Under the pieces are notes generated by a model, which worked only from the letters and a program-made list of their open reading frames with translations, was not told where the DNA came from and searched no databases. A DNA stretch of 64,000 nucleotides from Leptothoe spongobia TAU-MAC 1115 (GTDB lineage Bacteria; Cyanobacteriota; Cyanobacteriia; Phormidesmidales; Phormidesmidaceae), in NCBI RefSeq assembly GCF_018739885.1, contig NZ_JADOES010000014.1, forward strand, positions 38,839 to 102,838, read 5' to 3'. Of the stretch, positions 45,843 to 55,565 are shown in pieces. Position 1 is the first letter of the stretch; each line of letters begins with the position of its first letter. The translations under genes were made by a program, and so were the position numbers.

Positions 45843-48800
45843 CTATCTGAGATTGATGACTGCTGCTTCACTTGGCGTGCCATCAGCATTCAATGCATAC
45901 AGCATGTAGTATCCCGGAGGGGCAATGTAACCGCTCTCCGGCATCTGCAATGCATACTCGTCATTCCCCAGATCACTGAATTCCAAGGAGATCAACCGTT
46001 GATCCGTGTTGATAGAGTGAGTGACTGTGGACATCCGGATGAGATTGAACCGGACGATATCCTGATCATCCGTCACCTCCAGATTGATCGTATCTCCATA
46101 GTCAGCTTTATCCACGGTTGCAATATCGGGGCGGTCAGCCAGAGAGCCATCGTCATTAAACAAATAGCCTGGGCTAAAGACCTGCGCATCCGGGTGATCG
46201 GCGGCCCCTCCTCCAGTCAATCCACCACCGGCTGCGAAGACAGTTCCGTCAGACTGCAACAACGCAACAGAGTGATAGTTTCGCGGAATATCCATGGAAT
46301 CCATCACAGACCATTCGCCCGTACTCGGATCCCAGACTTCACCGGCATAGACAGTGCCTTCATCACTGAATTTCTTGCCAGATGTGTTGCCACCCACAGC
46401 CATAACTCGACCGTCGGGCAAAACAACACCGTTGAGGAACTTGCGGTCATAGTTCATCTCGCCAGTTTCGGTGACGATTGGTGTATCGCCCGTGATGTCA
46501 ATGATGTAAGCCTTGTTGGTGACTGTGCCGCTGTTGGCTTCCCGGTCGGCACCACCAAATTTCAAGATCTTGCCCACGTCGTACATGACAAAAGACCCAT
46601 GCTGAGAATAACCATCAGGTCGTTGTCCGGCTGATTCCAACACGCTGCCGACATCGTCCAGGTCAGCCCAGTACATTTCAGGTCCGGGGCCAGCGATAAA
46701 GACCTTGCCATTCGGTGCCTGGAACATTTGTGGGTGCCAGGAAGTTTGATCACCCGTGCCCTGGTAAATATTGATATTCATGCCGTCAACGGTGGTCCAA
46801 CCTTCTCCTTCCCGCCAAATTTCTGCATTGCCAGCATGGCTATCAGGGGCATTGCCTCCCCATGTCAGTACGCTGCCGTCATCTAACGTTAGCGAGGTAT
46901 TGTACCAACGCCGCATGTTCATGTTTTCTACGCGGGTCCAGGTGTCGGTTTTAAAGTCGTAGATGCTGGTTGAGGTCACGGTGCTACCACCGCCGTTGAC
47001 CATAATCCGGCCATCGGGCAGCATTACTGTACCAGGACAGAACATGTCATGCTGAGTATTGGTGATCAGAAACTCTTCAACTTCTCGAGATGCCGTATTA
47101 AAGACAGAAGTAAAGGTTCTGGGATTATTGCCACCAAATTTGAAACGATCCCAGGAAGACCAGGTGACAATCTCTCCATCGGGTAGCTGGGCCGCCGCCA
47201 CGGCAATGTTGGGCATGCCGATCACGCCGCTCCAGTTACCGAAGATCGCATTCTGCGACGGCAGATTGTCGCCAGTGACTTCAATGATGCCGAAGTAAGC
47301 GCTGTTCAGACCGTCGTCATCCCACTGGTCATTCGCACCGAAGTTCATCGTGACGAAGTCTTGGTTACCGCCAGAATTATTCGGTTCGCCCGGAGCAAAA
47401 TTTGTGTAGGTGACGTCTGCGCCACTGGCCCAAACGAAGCTGCCTTCAGACTTAACGTCATTTAGGCCTGTCCAAAATCTCTCATCCTTGCCAAACCTTG
47501 ACTGCAGCCAGTCTTCTTCTGCCGCATCGTTAATGGTGACGAGGTTGCCTCCTAGACGCTGAGCATACTGCTGAGCCTCCTGCCAGGTCATCTGAGTGGG
47601 TGTCAGTAAGTATTCGCTGTCGCCCCGCTCAAATCGAGAATTGGAATACAGCTGAGATCGAGGAATCAGTTCCAGCTCTTGCGAATCACTGCTCCATTTG
47701 AGATCCACGGTGGCATTACCACCATTTTCGTAGTAATCGACGCGAATATCGTAGCGTTGCCCAGCTTCCAGCACGATGGAGCCAGTATCCACAGTGGGGC
47801 CATGGTCGGTCCAGTTGTTAATCAGCAGCTGGTCATTAACCCACAGCCGAATGCCGTCATCACTAGTTGTCTGAAACACATATTCTTCCGAATAGAGGGT
47901 CTCAACTTCACCGGTCCAGCGAATGGAAAAGGTGTCCGGAGCGATGCCTGCTGGGCCACTGTTACCAAAGTCAAATGCAATATTCTCGTCAATGGAAACG
48001 CGGGTCAGGTCGGTGAAATTTAAATTGTTGTAGTACTCTCCGTAGAGCCCATTGCCACTGCCCGGTCGCGGTTCGTTATCCATGATGATCAGCTGAGCGC
48101 CGCTGACCACCGTGGATGCGCCGCCGGTAGGATTATCCAGATACAACCAGAAGCGCTCGTCATCCTCAACAGTCTGATCCTCCAGAATAGGAACAACAAT
48201 TGTCTTTTCGGTTTCACCATCGGCAAACGTCAGCTTGCCCGAAACCGCAGTGTAGTCCTGTCCTGCAGTCGCTCCGTCATCGTCGGTGAAGTAATCGACA
48301 GTTATTTCTCCGTTGGCACCACCATCACGCAGCACCGTCACGGCAACAGAAGGATTTCCTTCTGTTGTCATGTACATGGGCCGTCCGAAGCGCAGTAGTC
48401 CAGCCGGAGCTTGAGTGTCATCATCGACAATTGTGACCGTGGTTTCAGCTGTCTCGATTGTCGCCCCGCCCGTTGGGTTACTCAGGCGAATGTTGAAGGT
48501 CTCGTCACTTTCTGCATAAGGGTCCTGGATGATCGGAATCGTGATCAACATGGATGCCTGACCATCGCCGAACGTCAGCTTACCAACCACCGGGACATAG
48601 TCTTCCAACTGTGTGGTGGTGCCGTCCACCGTGGCATAATCGACGCTGACTACTCCATCGGTGCCACCAAGCCGATCGACACGAATCTGCATGGATGACG
48701 TCTGCTCATCGACGGTGTATTCGGTTGCGGAAAACGCAAATTGTCCGGCAACTGGAGGGTTAGGTCCATCACCCAGAAATTCAATACTGCCGGTGATATC

Positions 48801-50069
48801 TGTCCCATCCGTATTAAAGACATCGGCCACTAGTTCAGCATTGCTGATGTCTCCCTTATAGATCCAGGTACTGGTGCCCACCGTCTGGAAGCTATAGTCA
48901 TCAATTGTGCCATTGAGCTGAATCGTATCTTCCCCAATCGAAAAGTCGAGGATATCAGCATAGTCATTGAAAAAGTTCTGGTCATAAAAGCCCCCGGCTT
49001 CATCGCCGAGGATAAAGAGATCAGCTCCGCTGTTGCCCTGGAGCTGATCAATACCCCCTAAACCATTTAAGGTGTCATCTCCGGTGGTGCCTTCCAGGAT
49101 GCCATCGTTGCCAGGAGTGCCCACAATGTCATTGCCAGGGGTGGGCGTGGGGGGCGGCGGCGGTGGGGGCGGCGTGCCGCCACCGACAAAGTCAATGCTG
49201 CTGGTGATGTCTGCCCCACCGGTGTTAAAGACATCGGCTACCAGTTCAGCATTGCTGATGTCTCCCTTATAGATCCAGGTGCTGTTGCCCACTGCCTGGA
49301 AGCTATAGTCACCTAAGACGCCGCTGAGCTGAATGGTATCTTCCCCTGAGGTAAAGTCCAGGATGTCGACATAGTCACTGAAAAACTCCTGATCATAGAA
49401 GCCACCGGTGTCATCGCCGAGGATAAAGAGATCGGCCCCGTCATTGCCCTGGAGCTGATCAATACCCCCCAACCCATTTAATGTATCGTCTCCGGCGGTA
49501 CCCTCCAGTACTCCATCATTGCCCGCTGTCCCGAGGATCAGATTCAATTGTCCCTGGTAAGAGACTTGAGTCGCCTGGCTTACGGCTATTCCTGCTTCAA
49601 TCGAACCGGTGGCTTTCTCTAATTGCCAGTCTCCGGTATGACCGGTGATATTATCAGAGGCGGCGACATCGGCCTGGGTAAGCTGACTAATCTGTTCTAT
49701 AAAGCCGAATCCATCGGCAGCGGCAAGATTACAGCCGTAGAATAACAGATCACCTTCCTGGGAGAAGGCCGTTTTCCAGCTTTCTAACTCCGCTTCATAG
49801 TCATTGAGGTTAGTTTGGCTAAAAATGCTGTTTCCTAGTTGGAGTTGTCCCTGACTGCCATGGGAGAAGATATGGACGCTTTCTAGGTTGCTGTATGCTG
49901 CTAAGACCTGAGTGATCTGATCAAGTCCACTGGATTGATCATTCAACAAGAAAACTTTGTCAGTCTGCAGACTTGTCAGTAATTCATCCGCCTGGGCCAC
50001 ATTGCTATCGACAAAGGCAATATTGGTGGACTGTAGAGAACCTTGGGGGATAATATTATCTGTTGACAT
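45843..50069 (-). CDS. modular galactose-oxidase-like copper-radical oxidase with DUF4347, RTX-like, Calx-beta, PA14 and C-type lectin modules
   Basis: A 1408-residue, probably exported protein. Order: DUF4347 (1-175; FSHGSQG with His70, FYGCNLA with Cys113), two RTX-like blocks (about 180-295 and 318-432) split by a Pro8 linker, two Calx-beta (about 440-550 and 556-665), PA14 (673-805), a C-type-lectin-like domain (815-932, WxGLND, EPNN, WDDD) and a kelch propeller plus DUF1929 (945-1408). The copper-radical residues of galactose/glyoxal oxidases are all present: Cys1011 (MFCPGTVM), Tyr1056 (RRWYN), Tyr1265-His1266 (RNYHS) and His1351 (VTHS), with spacings 45 and 85, compared with 44 and 85 in the fungal enzyme. 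It should oxidise an alcohol or aldehyde to give H2O2. No Sec signal; the RTX-like repeats are not C-terminal, so the export route is unclear. Confidence 0.9.
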   Translation of the reverse strand: MSTDNIIPQGSLQSTNIAFVDSNVAQADELLTSLQTDKVFLLNDQSSGLDQITQVLAAYSNLESVHIFSHGSQGQLQLGNSIFSQTNLNDYEAELESWKTAFSQEGDLLFYGCNLAAADGFGFIEQISQLTQADVAASDNITGHTGDWQLEKATGSIEAGIAVSQATQVSYQGQLNLILGTAGNDGVLEGTAGDDTLNGLGGIDQLQGNDGADLFILGDDTGGFYDQEFFSDYVDILDFTSGEDTIQLSGVLGDYSFQAVGNSTWIYKGDISNAELVADVFNTGGADITSSIDFVGGGTPPPPPPPPTPTPGNDIVGTPGNDGILEGTTGDDTLNGLGGIDQLQGNSGADLFILGDEAGGFYDQNFFNDYADILDFSIGEDTIQLNGTIDDYSFQTVGTSTWIYKGDISNAELVADVFNTDGTDITGSIEFLGDGPNPPVAGQFAFSATEYTVDEQTSSMQIRVDRLGGTDGVVSVDYATVDGTTTQLEDYVPVVGKLTFGDGQASMLITIPIIQDPYAESDETFNIRLSNPTGGATIETAETTVTIVDDDTQAPAGLLRFGRPMYMTTEGNPSVAVTVLRDGGANGEITVDYFTDDDGATAGQDYTAVSGKLTFADGETEKTIVVPILEDQTVEDDERFWLYLDNPTGGASTVVSGAQLIIMDNEPRPGSGNGLYGEYYNNLNFTDLTRVSIDENIAFDFGNSGPAGIAPDTFSIRWTGEVETLYSEEYVFQTTSDDGIRLWVNDQLLINNWTDHGPTVDTGSIVLEAGQRYDIRVDYYENGGNATVDLKWSSDSQELELIPRSQLYSNSRFERGDSEYLLTPTQMTWQEAQQYAQRLGGNLVTINDAAEEDWLQSRFGKDERFWTGLNDVKSEGSFVWASGADVTYTNFAPGEPNNSGGNQDFVTMNFGANDQWDDDGLNSAYFGIIEVTGDNLPSQNAIFGNWSGVIGMPNIAVAAAQLPDGEIVTWSSWDRFKFGGNNPRTFTSVFNTASREVEEFLITNTQHDMFCPGTVMLPDGRIMVNGGGSTVTSTSIYDFKTDTWTRVENMNMRRWYNTSLTLDDGSVLTWGGNAPDSHAGNAEIWREGEGWTTVDGMNINIYQGTGDQTSWHPQMFQAPNGKVFIAGPGPEMYWADLDDVGSVLESAGQRPDGYSQHGSFVMYDVGKILKFGGADREANSGTVTNKAYIIDITGDTPIVTETGEMNYDRKFLNGVVLPDGRVMAVGGNTSGKKFSDEGTVYAGEVWDPSTGEWSVMDSMDIPRNYHSVALLQSDGTVFAAGGGLTGGGAADHPDAQVFSPGYLFNDDGSLADRPDIATVDKADYGDTINLEVTDDQDIVRFNLIRMSTVTHSINTDQRLISLEFSDLGNDEYALQMPESGYIAPPGYYMLYALNADGTPSEAAVINLR

Positions 50070-50473
50070 GAAGTGACAAGAGAATAACTGTGATATTGCT
50101 TAAAAAACAGCCTGATAGCCCACAGTAAACCTATCTAAACCCATGGGTTTAGATGATCTGATCGACGTTCTCGACGAGGGCGATCAGGAGAAAATAAGAC
50201 TATGGTCAGCAATATAGGTTTAGATGACCAGCAGTCTATATTCATGTCCCTGGGTAAAGATTAGGGTTTCTACGTAATAGTCACTAGTACTACAAATATC
50301 TTTTTTGGTAATCTCATGTATCGATAGGGGTTCTGTAAAGAGAACAAGATAATTCAATGTGTTGATTTGTCTTAATCGTGCAAGGCTTTTGTTTTATGCA
50401 GTAGTTTGTATCTGAAATCGCTGGGGTTTACGTGTTTTTTATGGTTATGGAATATTGATGAGGTTAAGCAAAA
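50070..50473. promoter_or_regulatory. upstream region of oxidase gene 1, duplicated ahead of oxidase gene 2
   Basis: About 250 bp next to the start codon align with 55136-55390 (shared words GTGACAAGAGAATAACTGTGA, GACATTCTCGACGA-type, CATGTCCCTGG, TTTCTACGTAATAGT). The duplication therefore took the promoter with it. It contains the palindrome at 50133-50154. No gene seen. Confidence 0.6.
50133..50154. promoter_or_regulatory. 22-bp perfect palindrome 64 nt upstream of oxidase gene 1
   Basis: Arms ATCTAAACCC and GGGTTTAGAT around AT. The matching site at 55198-55221 sits at exactly the same distance from its own start codon and has compensating changes in both arms. That is good evidence for a selected operator or RNA hairpin. 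Confidence 0.65.
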
Positions 50474-50511
50474 GCGATCGCAACTGCTCTAGATCAGGGA
50501 GTTGCGATCGC
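50474..50511 (-). terminator. rho-independent terminator of oxidase gene 2
   Basis: Perfect 12-bp stem GCGATCGCAACT / AGTTGCGATCGC (14-nt loop), which uses two HIP1 octamers. On the minus strand it is followed by TTTTGCTT. It starts 47 nt after the stop codon at 50558. Confidence 0.75.
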
Positions 50512-50557
50512 ATCTAAGTCATTAACAAGGTGTTCCCCAGGCAACAACTTGTATCAT

Positions 50558-53500
50558 TTAGCCAATCTGAATCATCTTGGCTTCACTGGGAATACCTTGA
50601 TCATTCATGGCAAACAACATGTAGTATCCCGGAGGAGCCACATTGCCATTTTCCGGAGTCGTTAGTTCATAACTGCCATCCCCATTGGCCGTAAAGTCCA
50701 CCGATAAGAAGCGCTGGTCTGTATTGACACTGTGGGTGACAGAAGACAACCGCACCAGGTTAAATTCGGTGATCGGCATGCCATTATCGATAGTGATGTC
50801 GATGTTTTGTCCATAGCCCGCCTGGTCTGGTCCGCCACCAATCACAGGACGGTCAGCCAGAGTGCCATTATCGTTATACAGATAGGCCGGAGTATAGATC
50901 TCGGCATCAGAATGGTTAGTGGAGCAAGTACCACAGAGACCACCGCCACCGACGAACACACGACCATCAGGCTGTAACAATGCGACAGAGTGATAGGTGC
51001 GAGCTACTTGTTGCTGCGCCAACAGGGTCCATTCCCCAGTATCAGGGTTCCAGATTTCAGGTCGGTAAACCGCCTGGTCATCACTAAAGGCCACCGCTTT
51101 CTCGCTACCGCCCACCACAAACACCTGACCATCCGCCATCACTACACCAGTGGCATAGGACCGCTTATAGTTCATTGGGTCTTGCTTATCGACGGTGACT
51201 TGGTTGTCATTGTTAATGTCAATGTCATAGGCCACATCGGTAACAATGCCCCCTGAATATTGACTCTGACCACCAGCTCGCAGTAACTTACCCTGGTCAT
51301 ACATCACTGTGAGACCATTCTGGGAGTAAGTATCATCCCCCCGCAGACCAGCCTCTGTATAGGAGCCATTGCCCGTGACGTCATACCAGTACATGGTCGT
51401 ACTCGGACCGGCAATAAACACATTGCCATTGGGCGCTAAGAACATTTGAGGATGTTCATCAGCGCGACCGCCAGCACTACTGATGGGGTCGATGGGGGCA
51501 CCGGTCAATGTCCGCCAGCCAGTATCTTCCGACCAGAGTTCCCCTGGCCCTTTGCGACCATCGGCGCGGTTACCGCCCAGGGTAAAGACACTGCCATCTC
51601 CCATGGTGACCGAAACGTTATACCAGCGCCTCGCCTCCATGCTATCCACCAGGGACCAGGTATTGGTTCTAAAGTCATACACGCTGGTGGATTGCACAAC
51701 ACCACCACCACCGTTTACCAAGACGCGTCCATCGGGCAACATGACGGTGCCAGGGCAGAACATGTCGTGATTGGTATTAGTGACCAAAAACTCATCGACT
51801 TGTTGAGTATTCGTGTCAAAGACAGAGGTGTAGCTACGGGCAAATCGACTGGGAGAAAATTGGAATCGATCCCAGGATGACCAGGTAACAATCTTGCCAT
51901 TGGGTAGTGTGGCTGCGGAAACCGGAATATTGGGAAACTCAATCACCTCACCCCAGGAACCCACCTGAGCGGCATCCGGTTGCACCTGGTACAGACTTTG
52001 AATTTCACTATCGCTCAGGCCGCGATCGTAAATCCGCACATCATCAATCTGGCCATCAAAATAGTTATCCACTCGCCCAATGTCAAAACTGTCTAGGGCC
52101 AAGGGCTTACGTCCGGCAAAAGCATCCGTGGAAAAGACCTCTTCCCCATTGACAATGGCTTTATAGGTGGTGCCATCAAAGCTGGTAACAACATGGTTCC
52201 AGGCATTGGGTTTCAACACATTGCCCGTGGTGAAATTATTCCAATTAGTGCCATCGCCAAAACCAGCATGGATTTTGTTTTGGTCATAGACCCAGATGCC
52301 AGGGTAGCGATTGACGGAACTACCCGGATTTTGTTTGCCGATAATGCCGTGATAGCCATTGTCAGTACTGTCGGAGTTAATCCACACAGATTGGGTAAAG
52401 GCTCCATCGCTCAGATCCAGGTCAGGATCACTGGCAATGCTGATATAGTCATCTGCCCCATCAAAGTCCCAACTGCGTGGGTTGTCGCCGTCGAAAATGG
52501 GAGCGGCATTATAGGGGCCATTAATGCCGGTAAAATTGTTGGCCGTACCGTTGCTACTAATACCGGATGAATCCACAACGGGCGAACTTGCCACAGTTTC
52601 ATTTAGTTTCCAGTGCCCCACTAAACCGGGAATCAAATTGCCGGGATTGAAATCTTCAAACCGAATAATTTGTTCCGACTTGATGTTTTGTAAGAGTCCG
52701 ACGGCAACAGGAGATCCCCAGTCAATGCCGTTGTTGCTGACATAGAAGGCATAGTCAGCCACCTGACCATTTGGGGAGGCATCCTGGCGGGGTAAATAGC
52801 TAAATCCGCTGATGTCGTATTCAGCTTCTAAATCAATGACAATTTCATGGGGATGGCGAGGATCGTTGTCGTTTCCAGGCGGTGCCCATTCAGTATGCCA
52901 GAAGGTGTTGGGATTCCCATCAAACGCATTAGTGGCAGGACGGTTACTGACCACTAATTCCTCACTGTTGACCGATTCAAGGGTCCAGTTTGCCTGGCTG
53001 ATAAGATTATCATTGCCATCCAGGAGATTTAACTCCGCCAGGCTGGTCCAGGGGTTGCCATTCACCTCAGAGTTGGCAACAAATCGGACATAGCGATATT
53101 CAGGATCGGCTGGGGGTGGCGGCGGAGCAACATCATCATCGTTGATGGCCACCATGATCGATTCAGTACCAATCACAGCACCCCCTACTGGGTTATCGAG
53201 GTACAGTAAAAAGACTTCTCTATTTTCTGTGGTGGTGTCGTTGAGGATGGGGACGGTGATAAATTGTTCCGTTACCCCTTCTTCAAAGGTGAGGGTGCCA
53301 GAGGTAGCTGTGTAGTCTTCACCCGCATTGGCTCCATCGTTGGCTGTGGTGTAGTCCACGGTAACTGTGCCCGTACTGCCGCCCACACGTACCACCTTAA
53401 TACTGGCGAGACCGGTTGATTCACTAACCATGGCCATGGGGCCGGTAAAGGTGAGGGTGCCTGCCTCAACAACTTGATCATTGTCCTCAATGGCGATAAC

Positions 53501-55135
53501 GGTACGCTGGGTACCGAGCGTTGCTCCATTGGTGGGGTTGCTGAGCTGCACGGCAAAGGTTTCATCCACTTCCACAGCCCCATCATTGATAATGGGAATC
53601 CGAATGGTCATAGACTCTTGCCCATCGCCAAACGTTAGGGTGCCGACAATCGGAATAAAGTCTTCCAGGGCAACGGCTGTTTGACTAGATGTCTCATAGT
53701 CCACACTAGCCACGCCTTCGGTGCTACCAAGCCGATTGACAGTTAAATCAATAGAGGCCGCTCCCTCATCCACGGTAACTGTGGAAAACTCCAGGGAAAA
53801 TTCCCCTGGGTTTGGTGTGGGTGGGGTATCCCCCAGGAAGTCAATGCTGCTGGTGATATCGGCCCCGTTCGTATTAAAGACATCGGCGACCAGTTCAGCG
53901 TCGCCTGCGTCTCCCCTGTAGATCCAGGTGTTGGAACCCACGACCTGGAAGGTGTAGTCATCAGCCACACCACTGAGCCGAATGGTATCTTCTCCTACCG
54001 TAAAGTCCAGGATGTCGGCATAGTCATTGAAAAAGCCCTGGTCATAGAAGCCGCCGGTTTCATCGCCCAGGATAAAGACATCAGCCCCGCCATTGCCCTG
54101 GAGTAAATCAATGCCGCCCAGTCCATTTAAAGTGTCATCCCCGGCAGTGCCCTCTAGCAATCCATCATTACCTGTGGTGCCCACAATCGTGTTGCCGGGT
54201 GTGGGCGTAGGCGGATTTGGTGGTGTGGGCGTACTATCCTCTACGAAGTCAATGCTGCTGGTGATATCGGCCCCATCCGTATTAAAGATATCGGCGACCA
54301 GTTCAGCGTTGCCCGAGTCTCCCTTATAGATCCAAGTGTTGGAGCCCACGGACTGGAAGGTGTAGTCATTTGCCACACCGCTAAGCTGAATGGTATCTTC
54401 TCCTATCGTAAAGTCCAGGATGTCGGCATAGTCATTAAAAAAGTCCTGGTCATAGAAGCCGCCAGTGTCATCGCCCAGGATAAAGAGATCGGCACCCCCA
54501 TTACCTTGAAGCAAATCGATGCCGCCCAGGCCATTTAAGGTGTCATCCCCGGCAGTCCCTTCTAGCAATCCATCATTGCCCGCCGTACCCAGGATCAGAT
54601 CTAATTGTCCTCGGTAAGCGACTTGAGTGGCTTGATCCACGGCGATGGCTGCTTCAATAGAGCCGGTGGTTATCTCCAGGTCCCAGTCGCCATCTAGGCT
54701 GGTATGTCCAGTGATGTCGTTAGAGGCGGCGACATCGGCCTGGGTGAGCTGGCCAATCTGTTGGACAAAATCAAATCCATCGGCGGCGGCAAGATTACAG
54801 CCGTAGAACAGCAGGTCGCCATCTTGGGAGAATGCGGATTGCCAGCGTTCTAACTCCGCTTTGTAGTCATTTAGATTTGTCTGGCTGAAGATGCTGTTCC
54901 CTAACTGAAGGGCTCCCTGGCTGCCATGGGAGAAGATATGAACGCTTTCTAGGTCGGTGTATGCAGCTAAGGTCTGAGTGATCTGCTTAAGTCCACTGGA
55001 GCGATCATTCAACAAGAAAACTTTATCGGTCTGCAGGCTTTGCAGTAGGTCGTCTGCCTGGGCCACATTGCTATCGACAAAGGCGATACTAGTGGGCTGT
55101 AGAGAACCTGGGGGGACGATATTATCTGTTGACAT
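50558..55135 (-). CDS. modular galactose-oxidase-like copper-radical oxidase with DUF4347, RTX-like, Calx-beta, discoidin-like and LamG modules
   Basis: Tandem paralogue of the preceding gene, 1525 residues. The first 665 residues follow the same plan: DUF4347 with His70 and Cys113, two RTX-like blocks and two Calx-beta. The middle is different: an F5/8-type-C (discoidin-like) domain (about 680-830, NAFDGNPNTFWHTEW) and a LamG/concanavalin-like domain (about 838-1050, GHWKLNE, DFDGADDYI, GQIDDVRIYDRGLS). The C-terminal propeller/DUF1929 has Cys1127, Tyr1172, Tyr1381-His1382 and His1468, all copper-radical ligands. CGTC at 1401-1404 is an extra Cys pair absent from the paralogue. Probable role: oxidation of a polysaccharide or glycan with H2O2 release. 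Export route unclear, as for its twin. Confidence 0.9.
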   Translation of the reverse strand: MSTDNIVPPGSLQPTSIAFVDSNVAQADDLLQSLQTDKVFLLNDRSSGLKQITQTLAAYTDLESVHIFSHGSQGALQLGNSIFSQTNLNDYKAELERWQSAFSQDGDLLFYGCNLAAADGFDFVQQIGQLTQADVAASNDITGHTSLDGDWDLEITTGSIEAAIAVDQATQVAYRGQLDLILGTAGNDGLLEGTAGDDTLNGLGGIDLLQGNGGADLFILGDDTGGFYDQDFFNDYADILDFTIGEDTIQLSGVANDYTFQSVGSNTWIYKGDSGNAELVADIFNTDGADITSSIDFVEDSTPTPPNPPTPTPGNTIVGTTGNDGLLEGTAGDDTLNGLGGIDLLQGNGGADVFILGDETGGFYDQGFFNDYADILDFTVGEDTIRLSGVADDYTFQVVGSNTWIYRGDAGDAELVADVFNTNGADITSSIDFLGDTPPTPNPGEFSLEFSTVTVDEGAASIDLTVNRLGSTEGVASVDYETSSQTAVALEDFIPIVGTLTFGDGQESMTIRIPIINDGAVEVDETFAVQLSNPTNGATLGTQRTVIAIEDNDQVVEAGTLTFTGPMAMVSESTGLASIKVVRVGGSTGTVTVDYTTANDGANAGEDYTATSGTLTFEEGVTEQFITVPILNDTTTENREVFLLYLDNPVGGAVIGTESIMVAINDDDVAPPPPPADPEYRYVRFVANSEVNGNPWTSLAELNLLDGNDNLISQANWTLESVNSEELVVSNRPATNAFDGNPNTFWHTEWAPPGNDNDPRHPHEIVIDLEAEYDISGFSYLPRQDASPNGQVADYAFYVSNNGIDWGSPVAVGLLQNIKSEQIIRFEDFNPGNLIPGLVGHWKLNETVASSPVVDSSGISSNGTANNFTGINGPYNAAPIFDGDNPRSWDFDGADDYISIASDPDLDLSDGAFTQSVWINSDSTDNGYHGIIGKQNPGSSVNRYPGIWVYDQNKIHAGFGDGTNWNNFTTGNVLKPNAWNHVVTSFDGTTYKAIVNGEEVFSTDAFAGRKPLALDSFDIGRVDNYFDGQIDDVRIYDRGLSDSEIQSLYQVQPDAAQVGSWGEVIEFPNIPVSAATLPNGKIVTWSSWDRFQFSPSRFARSYTSVFDTNTQQVDEFLVTNTNHDMFCPGTVMLPDGRVLVNGGGGVVQSTSVYDFRTNTWSLVDSMEARRWYNVSVTMGDGSVFTLGGNRADGRKGPGELWSEDTGWRTLTGAPIDPISSAGGRADEHPQMFLAPNGNVFIAGPSTTMYWYDVTGNGSYTEAGLRGDDTYSQNGLTVMYDQGKLLRAGGQSQYSGGIVTDVAYDIDINNDNQVTVDKQDPMNYKRSYATGVVMADGQVFVVGGSEKAVAFSDDQAVYRPEIWNPDTGEWTLLAQQQVARTYHSVALLQPDGRVFVGGGGLCGTCSTNHSDAEIYTPAYLYNDNGTLADRPVIGGGPDQAGYGQNIDITIDNGMPITEFNLVRLSSVTHSVNTDQRFLSVDFTANGDGSYELTTPENGNVAPPGYYMLFAMNDQGIPSEAKMIQIG

Positions 55136-55565
55136 GAAGTGACAAGAGAATAACTGTGATTTTGCTCAAATAACAACCTGATAGCCCATGGCAAACCTAT
55201 CCAAACTAATCAGTTTGGATAAGCTGAGCGACATTCTCGACGAAGGCATTCAGGAGAAAATAGGACCTATGGCCAACGATATATGTCTAGATAGCCAGCA
55301 GTCTTGTTTCATGTCCCTGGCTAAAGGTTAGAATTTCTACGTAATAGTAACTAGTGCTACAAAGATCCTTTTTTTGAAATCTCATAGGTTGATGGGATTT
55401 CTGTAAAGAGAACAAGATAACTTAATCTATTAATGTTTCTTAATGGTGGAAAATGTTCCTTTTATTCGGTGATTTGTATCTGGACTATGCTGGGTTTATC
55501 TGTTTTTTATGATTATGGGATGTTTGTGAGGCAATGATTTTTACGCCAAGAAACATGACATAAGC
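55136..55565. promoter_or_regulatory. upstream region of oxidase gene 2
   Basis: 430 bp without a gene. The part next to the start codon is the duplicate of 50070-50320. The remainder leads to the end of the LysR gene and shows nothing further. Confidence 0.55.
55198..55221. promoter_or_regulatory. inverted repeat 64 nt upstream of oxidase gene 2
   Basis: Arms TATCCAAACT and AGTTTGGATA with loop AATC. Relative to the site before oxidase gene 1, two arm positions changed and their partners changed with them, keeping pairing. Confidence 0.65.

Noticed and set aside
45999..46634. 211-residue plus-strand frame inside oxidase gene 1
   Set aside because: Antisense of a well-supported kelch domain; no ribosome site or recognisable fold.
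49145..49190. Poly-proline-coding tract in oxidase gene 1 as a switch
   Set aside because: The tract uses mixed proline codons, so it is not a simple run prone to frame-shifting slippage.
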